From Bradyrhizobium sp. 141 (GTDB lineage Bacteria; Pseudomonadota; Alphaproteobacteria; Rhizobiales; Xanthobacteraceae), in NCBI RefSeq assembly GCF_023074055.1, contig NZ_JADPKR010000097.1:1-64000 (forward strand): a DNA stretch of 64,000 nucleotides, read 5' to 3'. Shown here in pieces: positions 52,836 through 61,502 of this stretch; the first letter of the stretch is position 1, and the number at the start of each line of letters is the position of its first letter. Position numbers and translations under genes: made by a program. The notes beneath the pieces are model-generated. The model made no database searches, was not told the DNA's origin, and saw nothing but the letters and a program-made list of their open reading frames with translations.

Positions 52836-53405
52836 CTATTCACCTGTTTCGGTCAGGGTGGCATGCAGGACATACCGCTCCGGGCCGGACGTGACGGCGT
52901 CGAACGGCCAGCAGGTCGTGAGCACGAGTTCGACATCCCGCGCCGTGGGATCGATGCCCGATGCATCGAAGCGGACCACGGCGGATGAATCCGCGCGATA
53001 GCGAAAGTGTTTGCCGTCACGGCGTGTGACATCGATCACGTCACCAATGGCAACATTCCGCAAGAAACGGAAATGTGTGTCGCGATGTCCGGCATATACA
53101 GCGATACCGCGCTCGCCGGCATCAACCGTTTGGTGGATATGACCGGGTCCAAAGGCAAGCGCCTGCCCGCTTGCGCCTTCCAGCACGATCGCGCTGGCGC
53201 CGATCCGCTTCACCTCGATCCGCGCCACCGGCCAGGTGTCGGCCCATGACCACGGCTTGATCACCTCGCTTGTTGCCAGGCTTCTGTCGAAGGCGCGCTC
53301 CAGCAGCACCTGCGCGAGCCACGCCTTGGCATGGATATAGGCGCCGTCGCCGAACAGGATGAGGCCGATCAGTGCCAGAACCAGGGGAGATAAGAGGCGG
53401 AGCAT
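52836..53405 (-). CDS. Class GN sortase (Gram-negative)
   Basis: A 189-residue membrane-anchored transpeptidase. The N-terminal anchor is LLSPLVLALIGLILFGDGAYI. The catalytic residues are His107 (YAGHRDTHFRF), Cys165 (VLTTCWPFDA) and Arg177 (GPERYVLHATL). It fits the proteobacterial class GN family, which is almost always next to a single dedicated substrate; here that is the VIT/VWA protein just upstream. The ATG at 53405 is used; the longer frame to 53492 runs through a dispersed repeat. By family knowledge it cuts the LPxTA signal of its target; the acceptor to which the target is joined is not known for Gram-negatives. Confidence 0.9.
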   Translation of the reverse strand: MLRLLSPLVLALIGLILFGDGAYIHAKAWLAQVLLERAFDRSLATSEVIKPWSWADTWPVARIEVKRIGASAIVLEGASGQALAFGPGHIHQTVDAGERGIAVYAGHRDTHFRFLRNVAIGDVIDVTRRDGKHFRYRADSSAVVRFDASGIDPTARDVELVLTTCWPFDAVTSGPERYVLHATLTETGE

Positions 53406-53417
53406 TGTCTCTACACG

Positions 53418-53497
53418 CGTCATTGCGATCGAAGCGAAGCAATCCAGAGTCTTTCCGTTGAGGCAGCCTGGATTGCTCCGCTGCGCTCGCAATGACG
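53418..53497. repeat. Dispersed intergenic palindrome, family B, copy 2
   Basis: Starts CGTCATTGCG and ends CGCAATGACG, with the inner pair AGCAATCCAG / CTGGATTGCT as in copy 1. It lies between the sortase gene and its target gene, right before the sortase start. Confidence 0.8.
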
Positions 53498-53501
53498 GGA
53501 G

Positions 53502-53548
53502 AAAAAGGCGCGCGCGGCCGTTGGTGTGGGACGGGCAGCCGCGCGCGC
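53502..53548 (-). terminator. Intrinsic terminator between sortase target and sortase genes
   Basis: Perfect 11-base GC-rich arms at 53538-53548 and 53508-53518, followed on the minus strand by CCTTTTTCTC. It lies 28 bases after the stop of the target gene and upstream of the sortase gene. Confidence 0.8.
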
Positions 53549-53576
53549 TAACAGAGGAGTTCGGGGGGCTCCTCTC

Positions 53577-55835
53577 TCAAGCGACGTCGGTGAGCAAGGG
53601 CCGACGTCGGTTGAACACGATCAGGGTCAGGGCGAGCGCGATCAGGATCAGACCTGCGATCATCTTCAGCTCGGCTGAGGTTGCCGTCTTGGGCAGACGG
53701 ACCGCATCAGGCGCTGCAGGTGCTGGACGCCGCGCGGCCGGCGAGGTGCGCGCATCGGCATGGCGTTCACGCAATTGCGCCGGGATCGGCGACCGTTCGC
53801 CAAACACTTTCTCGAAATCCCAGCCCGCGGGCAGGTTGATCGGCAGTTCGCTGAGCTTGAGCGGTGCGCCTTCGGGGCGGCTCGGCGTCTTGTCGACGGC
53901 GACAAGGCTGGTCAGGCGCGTGACGATCTGATGGTCGAGCGCCAGCGCCAGGATCGCCTTGTCGGCCTCCTCGGGGGCGAGTTCCCGCATGGCGCGCGCC
54001 ACCTCGGCGTCACCGATCTTGCGCTTGGCCCAGAGTTTCGACAGGCCGTTGCCTTCGGCGGCATTTTGCAGCGGCAGTGTCACCGACCATGGACGGTCGC
54101 CGACGCGCCCCCGGATCTCGAGCGAGCCCGCGAGCTTGTCGAGCTTTGCCGCAAGCACCAGCGGCTCGTCGCGATAGACGTCGGGGATGATCGCCGGGGT
54201 GATGTCGGCCTTGGCTTCGGAGAATTTCGCGATGAGGCCGGTTACGGCCGGATTTTCGAGCTTAGCGAACAAGCCCCGCATGCGCTCCTCCACCTGCTCG
54301 ACGGACCCGATATGGGTGAAGGCCCCACGGCCGAGCTCGGCGGCGCGTGTCATCAGATAGGTGTTGGGCGCCGACCCGATGCCGACCATGAAGACGCGCG
54401 AGCGGCCGCGCATTGCCGTGATCGTTTCGAACAATTGCTGTTCGTTGCCGATTGCACCGTCGGTCAGGAAGACGACCTGGCGAACCATGCCGGTGTCGCC
54501 GAGCTTGTCGGCCAGGGCGGCGCGCATCGCCGGCACCATCTCGGTGCCCCCGCGCGCCTGCAACGCGCTCACGAACGAACTCGCCTCGCCGACATGCGCA
54601 GCGTCTGCCGGCACGGAAGCCGGAAACAGCACGTCCATGGTATCGTCGAAGCGGATGACGTTGAAACGGTCGGTCGGCTGGAGCCGAGAGAGCGCGTAAG
54701 TGAGGCTCGCTTTAGCCTGGACAATCGACGTGCCGCCCATCGACCCCGAATTGTCGATCACGAACACGACCTCACGCGGGAGTGGCTTTTGCATTGACTG
54801 CTCGACGCTGGGCGGGGTGATGAAGGCGAGCAGGTAATCGGCATCGCCGACATGTTCGCGGAACAGGCCGACCGACGGCGCCTTCTCGGCGGCGGGCTTC
54901 CAGGTCAGCTCGAAGTCGCGGTCGGCGGGAACAGCGCCATCGGCGAGCGTGATGATGCGTGCCGTGTTGTCCGGGCTCTCGATCTTGACGTTATGGTGGT
55001 GACTCCTGACCTCGCCAAGCGCGAAGCCGGCCTTCAGGCGCACCGTGATGGTGGTCGGATTGACCGGTGGATTCTTGGCGGGATCCAGCACAGGCGGTGC
55101 GATACGGTCGCGGTCCGGTACCGGGTCCGACGTCGTCGCGCCCCAGCCCGAGCCGTCGTTGCGGAAGTCGACGCTCTGGACGATGGGCGCCGGATTGTAG
55201 CGCGGTCCGACCACCAGTGGCAGGCGGAGCGAATATTCGTTGCCTGATTGATGCACGGGCTCCTGATACTCGATCTGCACCAGCACTGTTTCGCCGGGAC
55301 CGATATTGGCAACCGAGTTGGTGAAGATGTTCGGGCGTTCCTGCTCGGTGAGCGCTGCCTTCTGACCGGCGCGGCGTGCCTCTTCGTAGATCACGCGGGC
55401 CTGCTGCCGCTCCTTGATGTCTCCGACGATGACGCGGTCCCCGACCACGATCTTCAGCGTATCGACTGCGCCGCCGGTTGCCAGCGGATAGACATAGGTT
55501 GCCTCGACCCAATCCTGCGTCGGATTGCGAAAGACCTGAGTGACCCGGGCGCGCAGCGTCGGGCCCGATACCGTGATGTCGACGTCGATGCCGAGGCGGA
55601 TCGCTTCCGTGGTGGCGCCGTAGTCCTTCAGAAGCAGCGTACCGGACCGTGCATCGCCGGGCTGGAGCAGGCTGGCCTGCTCGGTTGCCGACCAACTCGT
55701 CCCGAAGCTGACGAGCAGGGCCACGAAGGCCATCAGCATCACCGCGATGCCCTGCGCGAGAAGAAGCAATCCGAGCTTGATCAGCCGGTTCAACATGGGG
55801 TGCTCGTCGTTGTCAGCTGTGTCGTAGGTGTCCAT
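53577..55835 (-). CDS. VIT/VWA-domain sortase target protein with LPKTA sorting signal
   Basis: A 752-residue exported protein. A membrane segment near 18-45 acts as the signal. A VIT domain covers about 60-190 (VTQVFRNPTQDWVEATYVYPL). A VWA domain covers about 350-520, with an intact metal-ion site DNSGS at 361-365. A sorting signal ends the chain: Leu-Pro-Lys-Thr-Ala at 714-718, a hydrophobic helix (IAGLILIALALTLIVF) and a basic tail (NRRR). This is the layout of the substrates of class GN sortases, and the sortase gene is next. I start at the ATG at 55835 with GGGAG upstream. What the VIT/VWA part binds is unknown. Confidence 0.9.
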   Translation of the reverse strand: MDTYDTADNDEHPMLNRLIKLGLLLLAQGIAVMLMAFVALLVSFGTSWSATEQASLLQPGDARSGTLLLKDYGATTEAIRLGIDVDITVSGPTLRARVTQVFRNPTQDWVEATYVYPLATGGAVDTLKIVVGDRVIVGDIKERQQARVIYEEARRAGQKAALTEQERPNIFTNSVANIGPGETVLVQIEYQEPVHQSGNEYSLRLPLVVGPRYNPAPIVQSVDFRNDGSGWGATTSDPVPDRDRIAPPVLDPAKNPPVNPTTITVRLKAGFALGEVRSHHHNVKIESPDNTARIITLADGAVPADRDFELTWKPAAEKAPSVGLFREHVGDADYLLAFITPPSVEQSMQKPLPREVVFVIDNSGSMGGTSIVQAKASLTYALSRLQPTDRFNVIRFDDTMDVLFPASVPADAAHVGEASSFVSALQARGGTEMVPAMRAALADKLGDTGMVRQVVFLTDGAIGNEQQLFETITAMRGRSRVFMVGIGSAPNTYLMTRAAELGRGAFTHIGSVEQVEERMRGLFAKLENPAVTGLIAKFSEAKADITPAIIPDVYRDEPLVLAAKLDKLAGSLEIRGRVGDRPWSVTLPLQNAAEGNGLSKLWAKRKIGDAEVARAMRELAPEEADKAILALALDHQIVTRLTSLVAVDKTPSRPEGAPLKLSELPINLPAGWDFEKVFGERSPIPAQLRERHADARTSPAARRPAPAAPDAVRLPKTATSAELKMIAGLILIALALTLIVFNRRRPLLTDVA

Positions 55836-56028
55836 TTGGCCTGCTCCCGAAAGGACGTTTGCTGGCTCTGAGCATTTGCTGGGAGGGGCCGATTTCGCGA
55901 GCAGAATGATCGGCAATGTTCCGCCGCGGCCGGCCCGGGCACGCCGCCTGTGGGCGGTCATGTGCGGTTTTGTGCTGGTTTGTCCGCCCTGCTAGGATGG
56001 CCGTGCTGGAGCAGGGCTAACGATACAG

Positions 56029-56793
56029 ATGCAGGATAAATCCAACGACAAGCAGCTTTCGGACGAGCAGAGCCGCGAGATTGCCGAGACCATTCGCGAG
56101 GAGCTCGCCCGACGCCGGATCTCCCGGCAGGCGCTGGCCGAGCAGGCCAAGCTCAGCCTGTCGACGCTGGAGAAGGTGCTCGGCGGCCGCAGGCCGTTCA
56201 CGTTGGCGACGACGGTCCGGCTGGAGCAGGCGCTGGGCGTCTCCTTGCGCAAAAGCGTCGTCGTCGTGACGCCGCCGGCCGCCAATGATGTCGCGCCCGA
56301 CAGCCTCGGCTCCTATGCGCACCGCGCGGTGAGCTGGCTCGAGGACGTCTACATCACGCTGCGGCCGTCGTTCGGCGACAAGGATGCGATCTTTGCCTAT
56401 CGCACCGAGATCGTCTGGGAGCCGAAAATCTCTTCGCTGGTCTTCCGCGAGGGCGATCGGACCGATGCCGCCTACGAGCATACCGGCGAGGTCGCCGTTC
56501 CCCATCAGTCCGGCTTCATCTACCTCGTCATCATCAAGCATGGCCAGCATCGCGTGATCACGGTGTCGCGGCCGACGGTCGCCGGCGAGATGTACGGCAT
56601 CATCTCGACGCTCCGCGCAGGCCCTGGCTCGCAGCTCACGCCGATCGCGGCGCCGATCGCCTACGTGCCGCTGAAAAACGTCCAGAAGCCTTCCTTGGGA
56701 CGGGTTGCGCCCGACGATGCCAACCATGCCTTGTATCGAAAGCATCTGCGACGCACGGTAGAAGAGTCGTTCGCGCTGTTTTTGACGCTATAG
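56029..56793 (+). CDS. XRE-type transcription regulator with C-terminal effector region
   Basis: A 254-residue protein. Residues 18-75 form a Cro/C1-type helix-turn-helix (IREELARRRISRQALAEQAK, LSLSTLEKVLGGRRPFTL, VRLEQALGVS). The C-terminal 150 residues are strand-rich (DVYITLRPSFGDKDAIFAYR, GEVAVPHQSGFIYLVIIKHG) and may bind a ligand; I cannot name the domain. It is divergent from the sortase target gene, with about 193 bases between starts, so it could control that gene. The ribosome-binding site is weak. A role in regulating the neighbouring genes is inference. Confidence 0.8.
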   Translation: MQDKSNDKQLSDEQSREIAETIREELARRRISRQALAEQAKLSLSTLEKVLGGRRPFTLATTVRLEQALGVSLRKSVVVVTPPAANDVAPDSLGSYAHRAVSWLEDVYITLRPSFGDKDAIFAYRTEIVWEPKISSLVFREGDRTDAAYEHTGEVAVPHQSGFIYLVIIKHGQHRVITVSRPTVAGEMYGIISTLRAGPGSQLTPIAAPIAYVPLKNVQKPSLGRVAPDDANHALYRKHLRRTVEESFALFLTL

Positions 56794-56845
56794 TCCGCAA
56801 GAAATAGTCCTGCACCGCCTTGGCATGTGTCTATAAGGGAAGACC

Positions 56846-58330
56846 ATGCAGGACGGGCCCGGGCGACACGGCGGCGGATCTCCGCTGTTCTCCATCATCA
56901 TCCCGCTCGAATATCACCGCGGGCAATGGGAGCAGTCCTGGCTGGGCTGGACATCGCAGACCGCGGACAAGTCGCTCTACGAAATCATCCTGGTCGTGCC
57001 ACCCGATTTTAGGGCGCGCGAGGAGTTGAAGGCGCTGGCTGGTGACGAGGCTCGCATCGAGTTCACAGACTCCGAACATGACATCGGGCTGTGCGCTTTC
57101 GGCGCGACCAAAGCCCGCGGTAGCCATCTGTTCTTCACGGAGTCGCATTGCTGGCCCGAGCCCGGCGTGATCGAGCTGTGCATCCGCGCCATCGAGGCTC
57201 ATCCCGACTGGGCCGGCTTTTCCTGCCATTCGGTCCCGATCTGCCACAATCGATTGTCCCTGGCAGAGGCTGCGATGTACCAGGCCGACATCGAGTTCGG
57301 GATGAAACAGCATCCTTGGCGTAAAGTACTCGATCAGTGCTTCGTGACGCGGCGTGACGTCTATTGGGAATGCGGAGGCCTGCGGGAGGAGCTCGGCCAT
57401 TTCGCCGAATGGGTGCTGGCTGCGACATATCACGCAAAAGGCCATGCCATTGGTTATCTGGAAGAGGCGCGCTTCCATCACTATTACGTCGGGGAGCTCA
57501 GCGAGCTAAGGAAGTTCACGCTCGATTTCGTTCAGGGTGAGATCCGCTACCTCGCCGAGGCACGCCGCGATCCCGGCAGCGAGCTGCTCGAGATTCCGAT
57601 CGAGTGGAGCGAGCGGGATGATTACGACGTTTCGCTCGCGCGTCATGCATTGAAGGCGCTGATGCGCTACAGCCTATCGGGTCGAGGCTGGAGGCAGCCT
57701 GGCGACAAGCTGCGCGCCTTCTGCCGCTGGGCGGTGCCATCGCTGCTTGGCGGTCTTGGCGCGCGTGTAGCCGCACGCCTGACCGTCGCGCACGCGTATG
57801 CGGTCTTGACTGCACTGACGGTGGCCGGTTCGAGCGAAGCGATCGCGCGATGGATGAGGCACTACATCGCCTCGCTGATCCGGCTGCAGAGGCTCGACTG
57901 CATTCATCGCGCTGGATGGGATATAAGGCCCGTTGCCGGCCTCCTTGGCGAAGATGTTCTCGCACAAGTCGGATTCCATGCGGTGGAGGCATCGGCCGGG
58001 CACACTTTCCGCTGGAGCGAGCCGCAGGCGGCCGTCCGCATCAAGGGAATCCCAGGCCGCAACACGGTCCGTATCCGAAGTCCGGCGCTGCGCGCGCCAC
58101 TGGAGAAAATCGGCGCGTATTTCTATCTCGAGGGTGTGCGCGTGGACAGCTCTGCGATCGCGATCGGCCCCGACAGCTATACGATGCGCCTCGACCTGCC
58201 GTCCTCCGGCATCGCGATCCTCGCATGGTCATGCCCCGTGTTCAGGGGCATTGGCGATCCCCGCCGCCTTGGTCTGTCCGTGGTGTCCATCGAGGTGAGC
58301 CAGGAGACCGGAGCTTCAATTCAGCACTGA
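56846..58330 (+). CDS. Glycosyltransferase family 2-like protein
   Basis: A 494-residue protein. The N-terminal 200 residues resemble a GT-A domain (LFSIIIPLEYHRGQWEQSWL, YEIILVVPPDFRAREEL, GATKARGSHLFFTESHCWPEP), but the DxD position reads TES, so metal-dependent catalysis is uncertain. A helical middle section is followed by a strand-rich C-terminus of about 150 residues (FRWSEPQAAVRIKGIPGRN, IGAYFYLEGVRVDSSAIAIG). The overall plan is similar to the 551-residue glycosyltransferase at 50 kb. AAGGGAAG precedes the ATG. It follows the XRE gene by 52 bases and may be co-transcribed with it. Confidence 0.7.
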   Translation: MQDGPGRHGGGSPLFSIIIPLEYHRGQWEQSWLGWTSQTADKSLYEIILVVPPDFRAREELKALAGDEARIEFTDSEHDIGLCAFGATKARGSHLFFTESHCWPEPGVIELCIRAIEAHPDWAGFSCHSVPICHNRLSLAEAAMYQADIEFGMKQHPWRKVLDQCFVTRRDVYWECGGLREELGHFAEWVLAATYHAKGHAIGYLEEARFHHYYVGELSELRKFTLDFVQGEIRYLAEARRDPGSELLEIPIEWSERDDYDVSLARHALKALMRYSLSGRGWRQPGDKLRAFCRWAVPSLLGGLGARVAARLTVAHAYAVLTALTVAGSSEAIARWMRHYIASLIRLQRLDCIHRAGWDIRPVAGLLGEDVLAQVGFHAVEASAGHTFRWSEPQAAVRIKGIPGRNTVRIRSPALRAPLEKIGAYFYLEGVRVDSSAIAIGPDSYTMRLDLPSSGIAILAWSCPVFRGIGDPRRLGLSVVSIEVSQETGASIQH

Positions 58331-58354
58331 GCCGTCCCCATCGGGGGGCGGCTC
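58329..58354. terminator. Convergent hairpin overlapping the glycosyltransferase stop
   Basis: GAGCCG (58329-58334) and CCCC (58336-58339) pair with GGGG and CGGCTC (58349-58354) around an ATC loop with small bulges. It lies between convergent genes. Confidence 0.55.
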
Positions 58355-58385
58355 TGCATGATGGGTCTAGGACATGCGCGAAGAA

Positions 58386-59609
58386 CTAGCCTCCGGTTTC
58401 CGCGCTGATGATATCGCCAAACAGCTCCCACTGGCCAGCCTTGAACCGGATCATCTTGAGCTGCTCGATCGGCGCGAAGTCGTTGGTGCCGGTGTTGATC
58501 TTGATGCCGGGGATCAGCGTATCGGGCGCAAAGTCCTTCAGGCTGGCGGCCTGTTTCATCACGTTCTCCCGCGTCAGGTCGTCGCCACACTGTTTCAAGG
58601 TTTGAACCAGGGTCTGCGCGGCGGCGTAGCCGTAGACGAGGTTGGTGTCGGAGACATTGGCGCCCGGCATGTATTTGTCGATGAAAGCCAGAAACTTCTT
58701 CATGCCTTCGTCATCCTTCCATTGCGGATCGGACGCGTCCTTCAGATAGGTCGCTGACAGCACGCCTTCCGAAGCATCGAGCCCGGCAGGCTTCATCACC
58801 GCGCCGATCGAGATCGAGACGTCGGTCATGACATGCATCGGCTTCCATTCGAGCTCGGCGATTTTCTTGATCGCCTGGGCTGCGAATTTCGGTGTCGAGA
58901 TGTTGACGAAGACGTTGGCGCCAGTGCCCTTCAGCTTGACGATGTGGGAATCGATCGACGGCTCGGTGGTCTCGTAGCTCTCTTCGGCAACGATCAGCGA
59001 GGACGCCTTGTCGCCAAAAATCTCCTTGATGCCGGCGACGTAATCCTTGCCGAAATCGTCATTGGCATAGAAAATCGCGACCTTGGCATCGGGTTTGGCC
59101 TGCAAGATGTACTTGGCGAAGATCCGCGCCTCGACCCGGTAGCTCGGCTGGAAGCCCATGGTCCAGGGAAAGCCTTTCGGGTCGTTCCACTTGCTGGCGC
59201 CGGTGGCGAGGAAGAGCTGCGGCACCTTCTTGGCGTTGTGATATTTCTGCACGGCGGTCTGGGTCGGCGTGCCCAGCGCGTTGAAGACCAGGAACACCTC
59301 GTCGCTCTCGATCAGCTTGCGGACCTGCTCCACGGTCTTGGGCGGCGAGTAGCCGTCGTCATAGGAAATCCAGTTGATCTTGCGGCCGTTGATGCCGCCC
59401 TGATCATTGATCATCTTGAAATAGGCTTCCTCGGTCTTACCGATGATGCCGTAGGCGGAAGCGGGACCGGAATAGGCCTCGACATTGCCGATCCTGATCT
59501 CGGTATCGCTGGCGCCGGTGTCGTATTTTTTCTGCGCGGAAGCGCCTTGAACCGAGAGCAATGTCAGGGCCGTTGCCGCGGCGAGCAGGACGAGTTTCTT
59601 GTTCTTCAT
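58386..59609 (-). CDS. ABC transporter substrate-binding protein (LivK-like)
   Basis: A 407-residue periplasmic protein. The signal peptide (KKLVLLAAATALTLLSVQGASAQ) ends near residue 26. The mature chain has the type I binding-protein fold of the branched-chain amino acid group: IRIGNVEAYSGPASAYG, NDQGGINGRKINWISYDDGY, VAIFYANDDFGKDYVAG. AAGGAA precedes the ATG at 59609. No permease or ATPase genes are adjacent, but an acyl-CoA ligase and dehydrogenases are. In related bacteria such binding proteins often serve uptake of aromatic or other organic acids, which would suit this cluster. The ligand is not known. Confidence 0.88.
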   Translation of the reverse strand: MKNKKLVLLAAATALTLLSVQGASAQKKYDTGASDTEIRIGNVEAYSGPASAYGIIGKTEEAYFKMINDQGGINGRKINWISYDDGYSPPKTVEQVRKLIESDEVFLVFNALGTPTQTAVQKYHNAKKVPQLFLATGASKWNDPKGFPWTMGFQPSYRVEARIFAKYILQAKPDAKVAIFYANDDFGKDYVAGIKEIFGDKASSLIVAEESYETTEPSIDSHIVKLKGTGANVFVNISTPKFAAQAIKKIAELEWKPMHVMTDVSISIGAVMKPAGLDASEGVLSATYLKDASDPQWKDDEGMKKFLAFIDKYMPGANVSDTNLVYGYAAAQTLVQTLKQCGDDLTRENVMKQAASLKDFAPDTLIPGIKINTGTNDFAPIEQLKMIRFKAGQWELFGDIISAETGG

Positions 59610-59651
59610 GGAAATTCCTTGGGGTTTCTCGTGGGGTGGGGCAGGCACTTC

Positions 59652-59683
59652 AAAAAGAAAAGCGCCCGCTAGAGGGGCGCTTT
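59652..59683 (-). terminator. Intrinsic terminator of the acyl-CoA ligase gene
   Basis: On the minus strand AAAGCGCCC (59683-59675) pairs perfectly with GGGCGCTTT (59667-59659) and TTCTTTTTG follows. It begins 3 bases after the ligase stop. Confidence 0.85.
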
Positions 59684-59685
59684 GA

Positions 59686-61236
59686 TCAGGCGTTGGCGGC
59701 TTTCTTGTCGACTTCGGAGGTCACCGAGAACTCCTTGCGCAAGGTCGGCTTGTGGATCTTGCCCGTGGCGTTGCGCGGTAGTGCTTCGACGAAGCGGATT
59801 TGGCGCGGGCATTTGAAGCGCGCGAGATTGGCCGCGCAATGCGCCAAGACATCGGCCTCGGTCAGCTTCCGGCCCGGCTTGGCCGCGACGATGGCAAGGC
59901 CCACCTCGCCCCATTGCGGATCGGGAATGCCGATCACTGCAGCTTCGGCGATGGCATCGAGTTGATGCAGGACGTTTTCGACCTCGGCCGGATAGACGTT
60001 CTCGCCGCCGGAGATGTACATGTCCTTCCAGCGGTCGACGATGTAGTAGAAGCCTTCCTCGTCGACGCGCGTCGCATCGCCCGTGTGCAGCCAGCCGTCG
60101 GTGAAGGAGGTCTTGTTCGCCTCCGGCCTGTTCCAGTAGCCCGGCGTGATGTTGGGGCCCTTGACCCAGAGCTCGCCGAGTTCGCCGATATCGGCATCGC
60201 TGCCGTCGGGGCGCACGATGCGGACCTCAGTATGCAGCACCGGCTTGCCGGCGGAGCCGGCTTTCCGCGCCGCATCCTCGCGGTCGAGCACCAGCACGGC
60301 CGGCGAGGTCTCGGTCATGCCGTAGCCCTGTTGGAGCGCGACGCCGCGCGCCTCCCACACCTTGAGCAGGGGCACCGGCATCGGCGCGCCGCCGACGCCG
60401 CCGATGATCAGCCGGGTAAGATCGGTCGTCGCGAAAGCCGGATGCTGCGCCATGAACTGGTAGATCGCGGGCACGCCGAAGAAGACGTTGATGCCCTGTG
60501 CGGGATCGTTGATCAGGCCGAGCGCGGTGCCGGGATCGAAGGTGCGCATGATCATCACGGTGCCGCCGGCATGCAGCACGGGATTGGTGTAGCAGTTGAG
60601 CCCGCCGGTGTGGAACAGCGGCAGCACGGTGAGCAGCACGGAGGACGGCCCGATGCAGGCGGGGCCGCCGAGATTGACGCAATTCCAGAAGGTCATGCCA
60701 TGGGTGATGGTCGCGCCCTTGGGATGTCCCGTCGTGCCTGATGTGTACATGATGGTCGAGAAATCATCGAGCGTGACCTGCTCGATTGTCTCGAGTGGCC
60801 TTGCGGCGGCGATGCCGGCCTCATAGGACCCGCCGCGGCCAAGCAGCAGGCTCGTCGCGATGCCGCAGAGCTTTGCAACGTTCAGTGCGGTCTCGGCCAG
60901 ATCAGTGTCGTGGATCATCACCTTCGGCGCGCAGTCAGCGGTGATGAACTGAAGCTCGGGAACGGTCAGGCGGGTATTCAGCGGCACGAAGATCGCGCCA
61001 AGGCGGCCGCAGGCGAACTGAACCTCCAGCGTATCGGTCGTATTCAGCGCCAGCACCGCGACGCGGTCGCCGCGCGAGACGTTCAGCGTGTGGCGCAGGA
61101 AGGAGGCGAGGCGCGAGACGCGGGCATCGAGCTGCGCATAGGTGAAGCGGCGCTCGCTCGCGAGGTCGATCACCGCGACCTTATCAGGCGTGCGGCGGCC
61201 ATGATGAGCGATCCAGTCATAGTAACGAACGGCCAA
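59686..61236 (-). CDS. AMP-forming acyl-CoA ligase (long/medium-chain or aromatic acid type)
   Basis: A 516-residue cytoplasmic enzyme that activates a carboxylic acid via an acyl-AMP. Motifs in order: P-loop-like MYTSGTTGHPKGATITHG, YGMTETSPAVLV, GWLHTGDATRVDEEGF, DRWKDMYISGGENVYPAEVE, and the catalytic Lys in RNATGKIHKPTLR at the C-terminus. Translation starts at TTG 61236, with GGGAGG 5 bases upstream; earlier in-frame codons to 61464 overlap the divergent control region and are excluded. It is divergent from two acyl-CoA dehydrogenases, which would act on its product. Confidence 0.92.
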   Translation of the reverse strand: MAVRYYDWIAHHGRRTPDKVAVIDLASERRFTYAQLDARVSRLASFLRHTLNVSRGDRVAVLALNTTDTLEVQFACGRLGAIFVPLNTRLTVPELQFITADCAPKVMIHDTDLAETALNVAKLCGIATSLLLGRGGSYEAGIAAARPLETIEQVTLDDFSTIMYTSGTTGHPKGATITHGMTFWNCVNLGGPACIGPSSVLLTVLPLFHTGGLNCYTNPVLHAGGTVMIMRTFDPGTALGLINDPAQGINVFFGVPAIYQFMAQHPAFATTDLTRLIIGGVGGAPMPVPLLKVWEARGVALQQGYGMTETSPAVLVLDREDAARKAGSAGKPVLHTEVRIVRPDGSDADIGELGELWVKGPNITPGYWNRPEANKTSFTDGWLHTGDATRVDEEGFYYIVDRWKDMYISGGENVYPAEVENVLHQLDAIAEAAVIGIPDPQWGEVGLAIVAAKPGRKLTEADVLAHCAANLARFKCPRQIRFVEALPRNATGKIHKPTLRKEFSVTSEVDKKAANA

Positions 61237-61502
61237 ACAATCCTCCCTCGGCGGTCTTGTGCCGCCCGTGTCCTTGTTATCCGTGCACCAATGCCCGGCG
61301 TAGCCTTGGGGCCAGCCGGAGTTTGTGCATCGCGCTTTTTCCCCGGAGTTGGCCTGCGCAAGACGAAAATCGTCTTGCGTTGAGTTGCTGGACCATGTCT
61401 GCGCCGGCGCGGCCCGTCCCGGGTCAGCCACTCCGCGCAAGTGAGCCAACAATGTTCCGGTCATGGTGGCTGAGACGAATCCGGCCGCGAGGCGAAAGCG
61501 CG

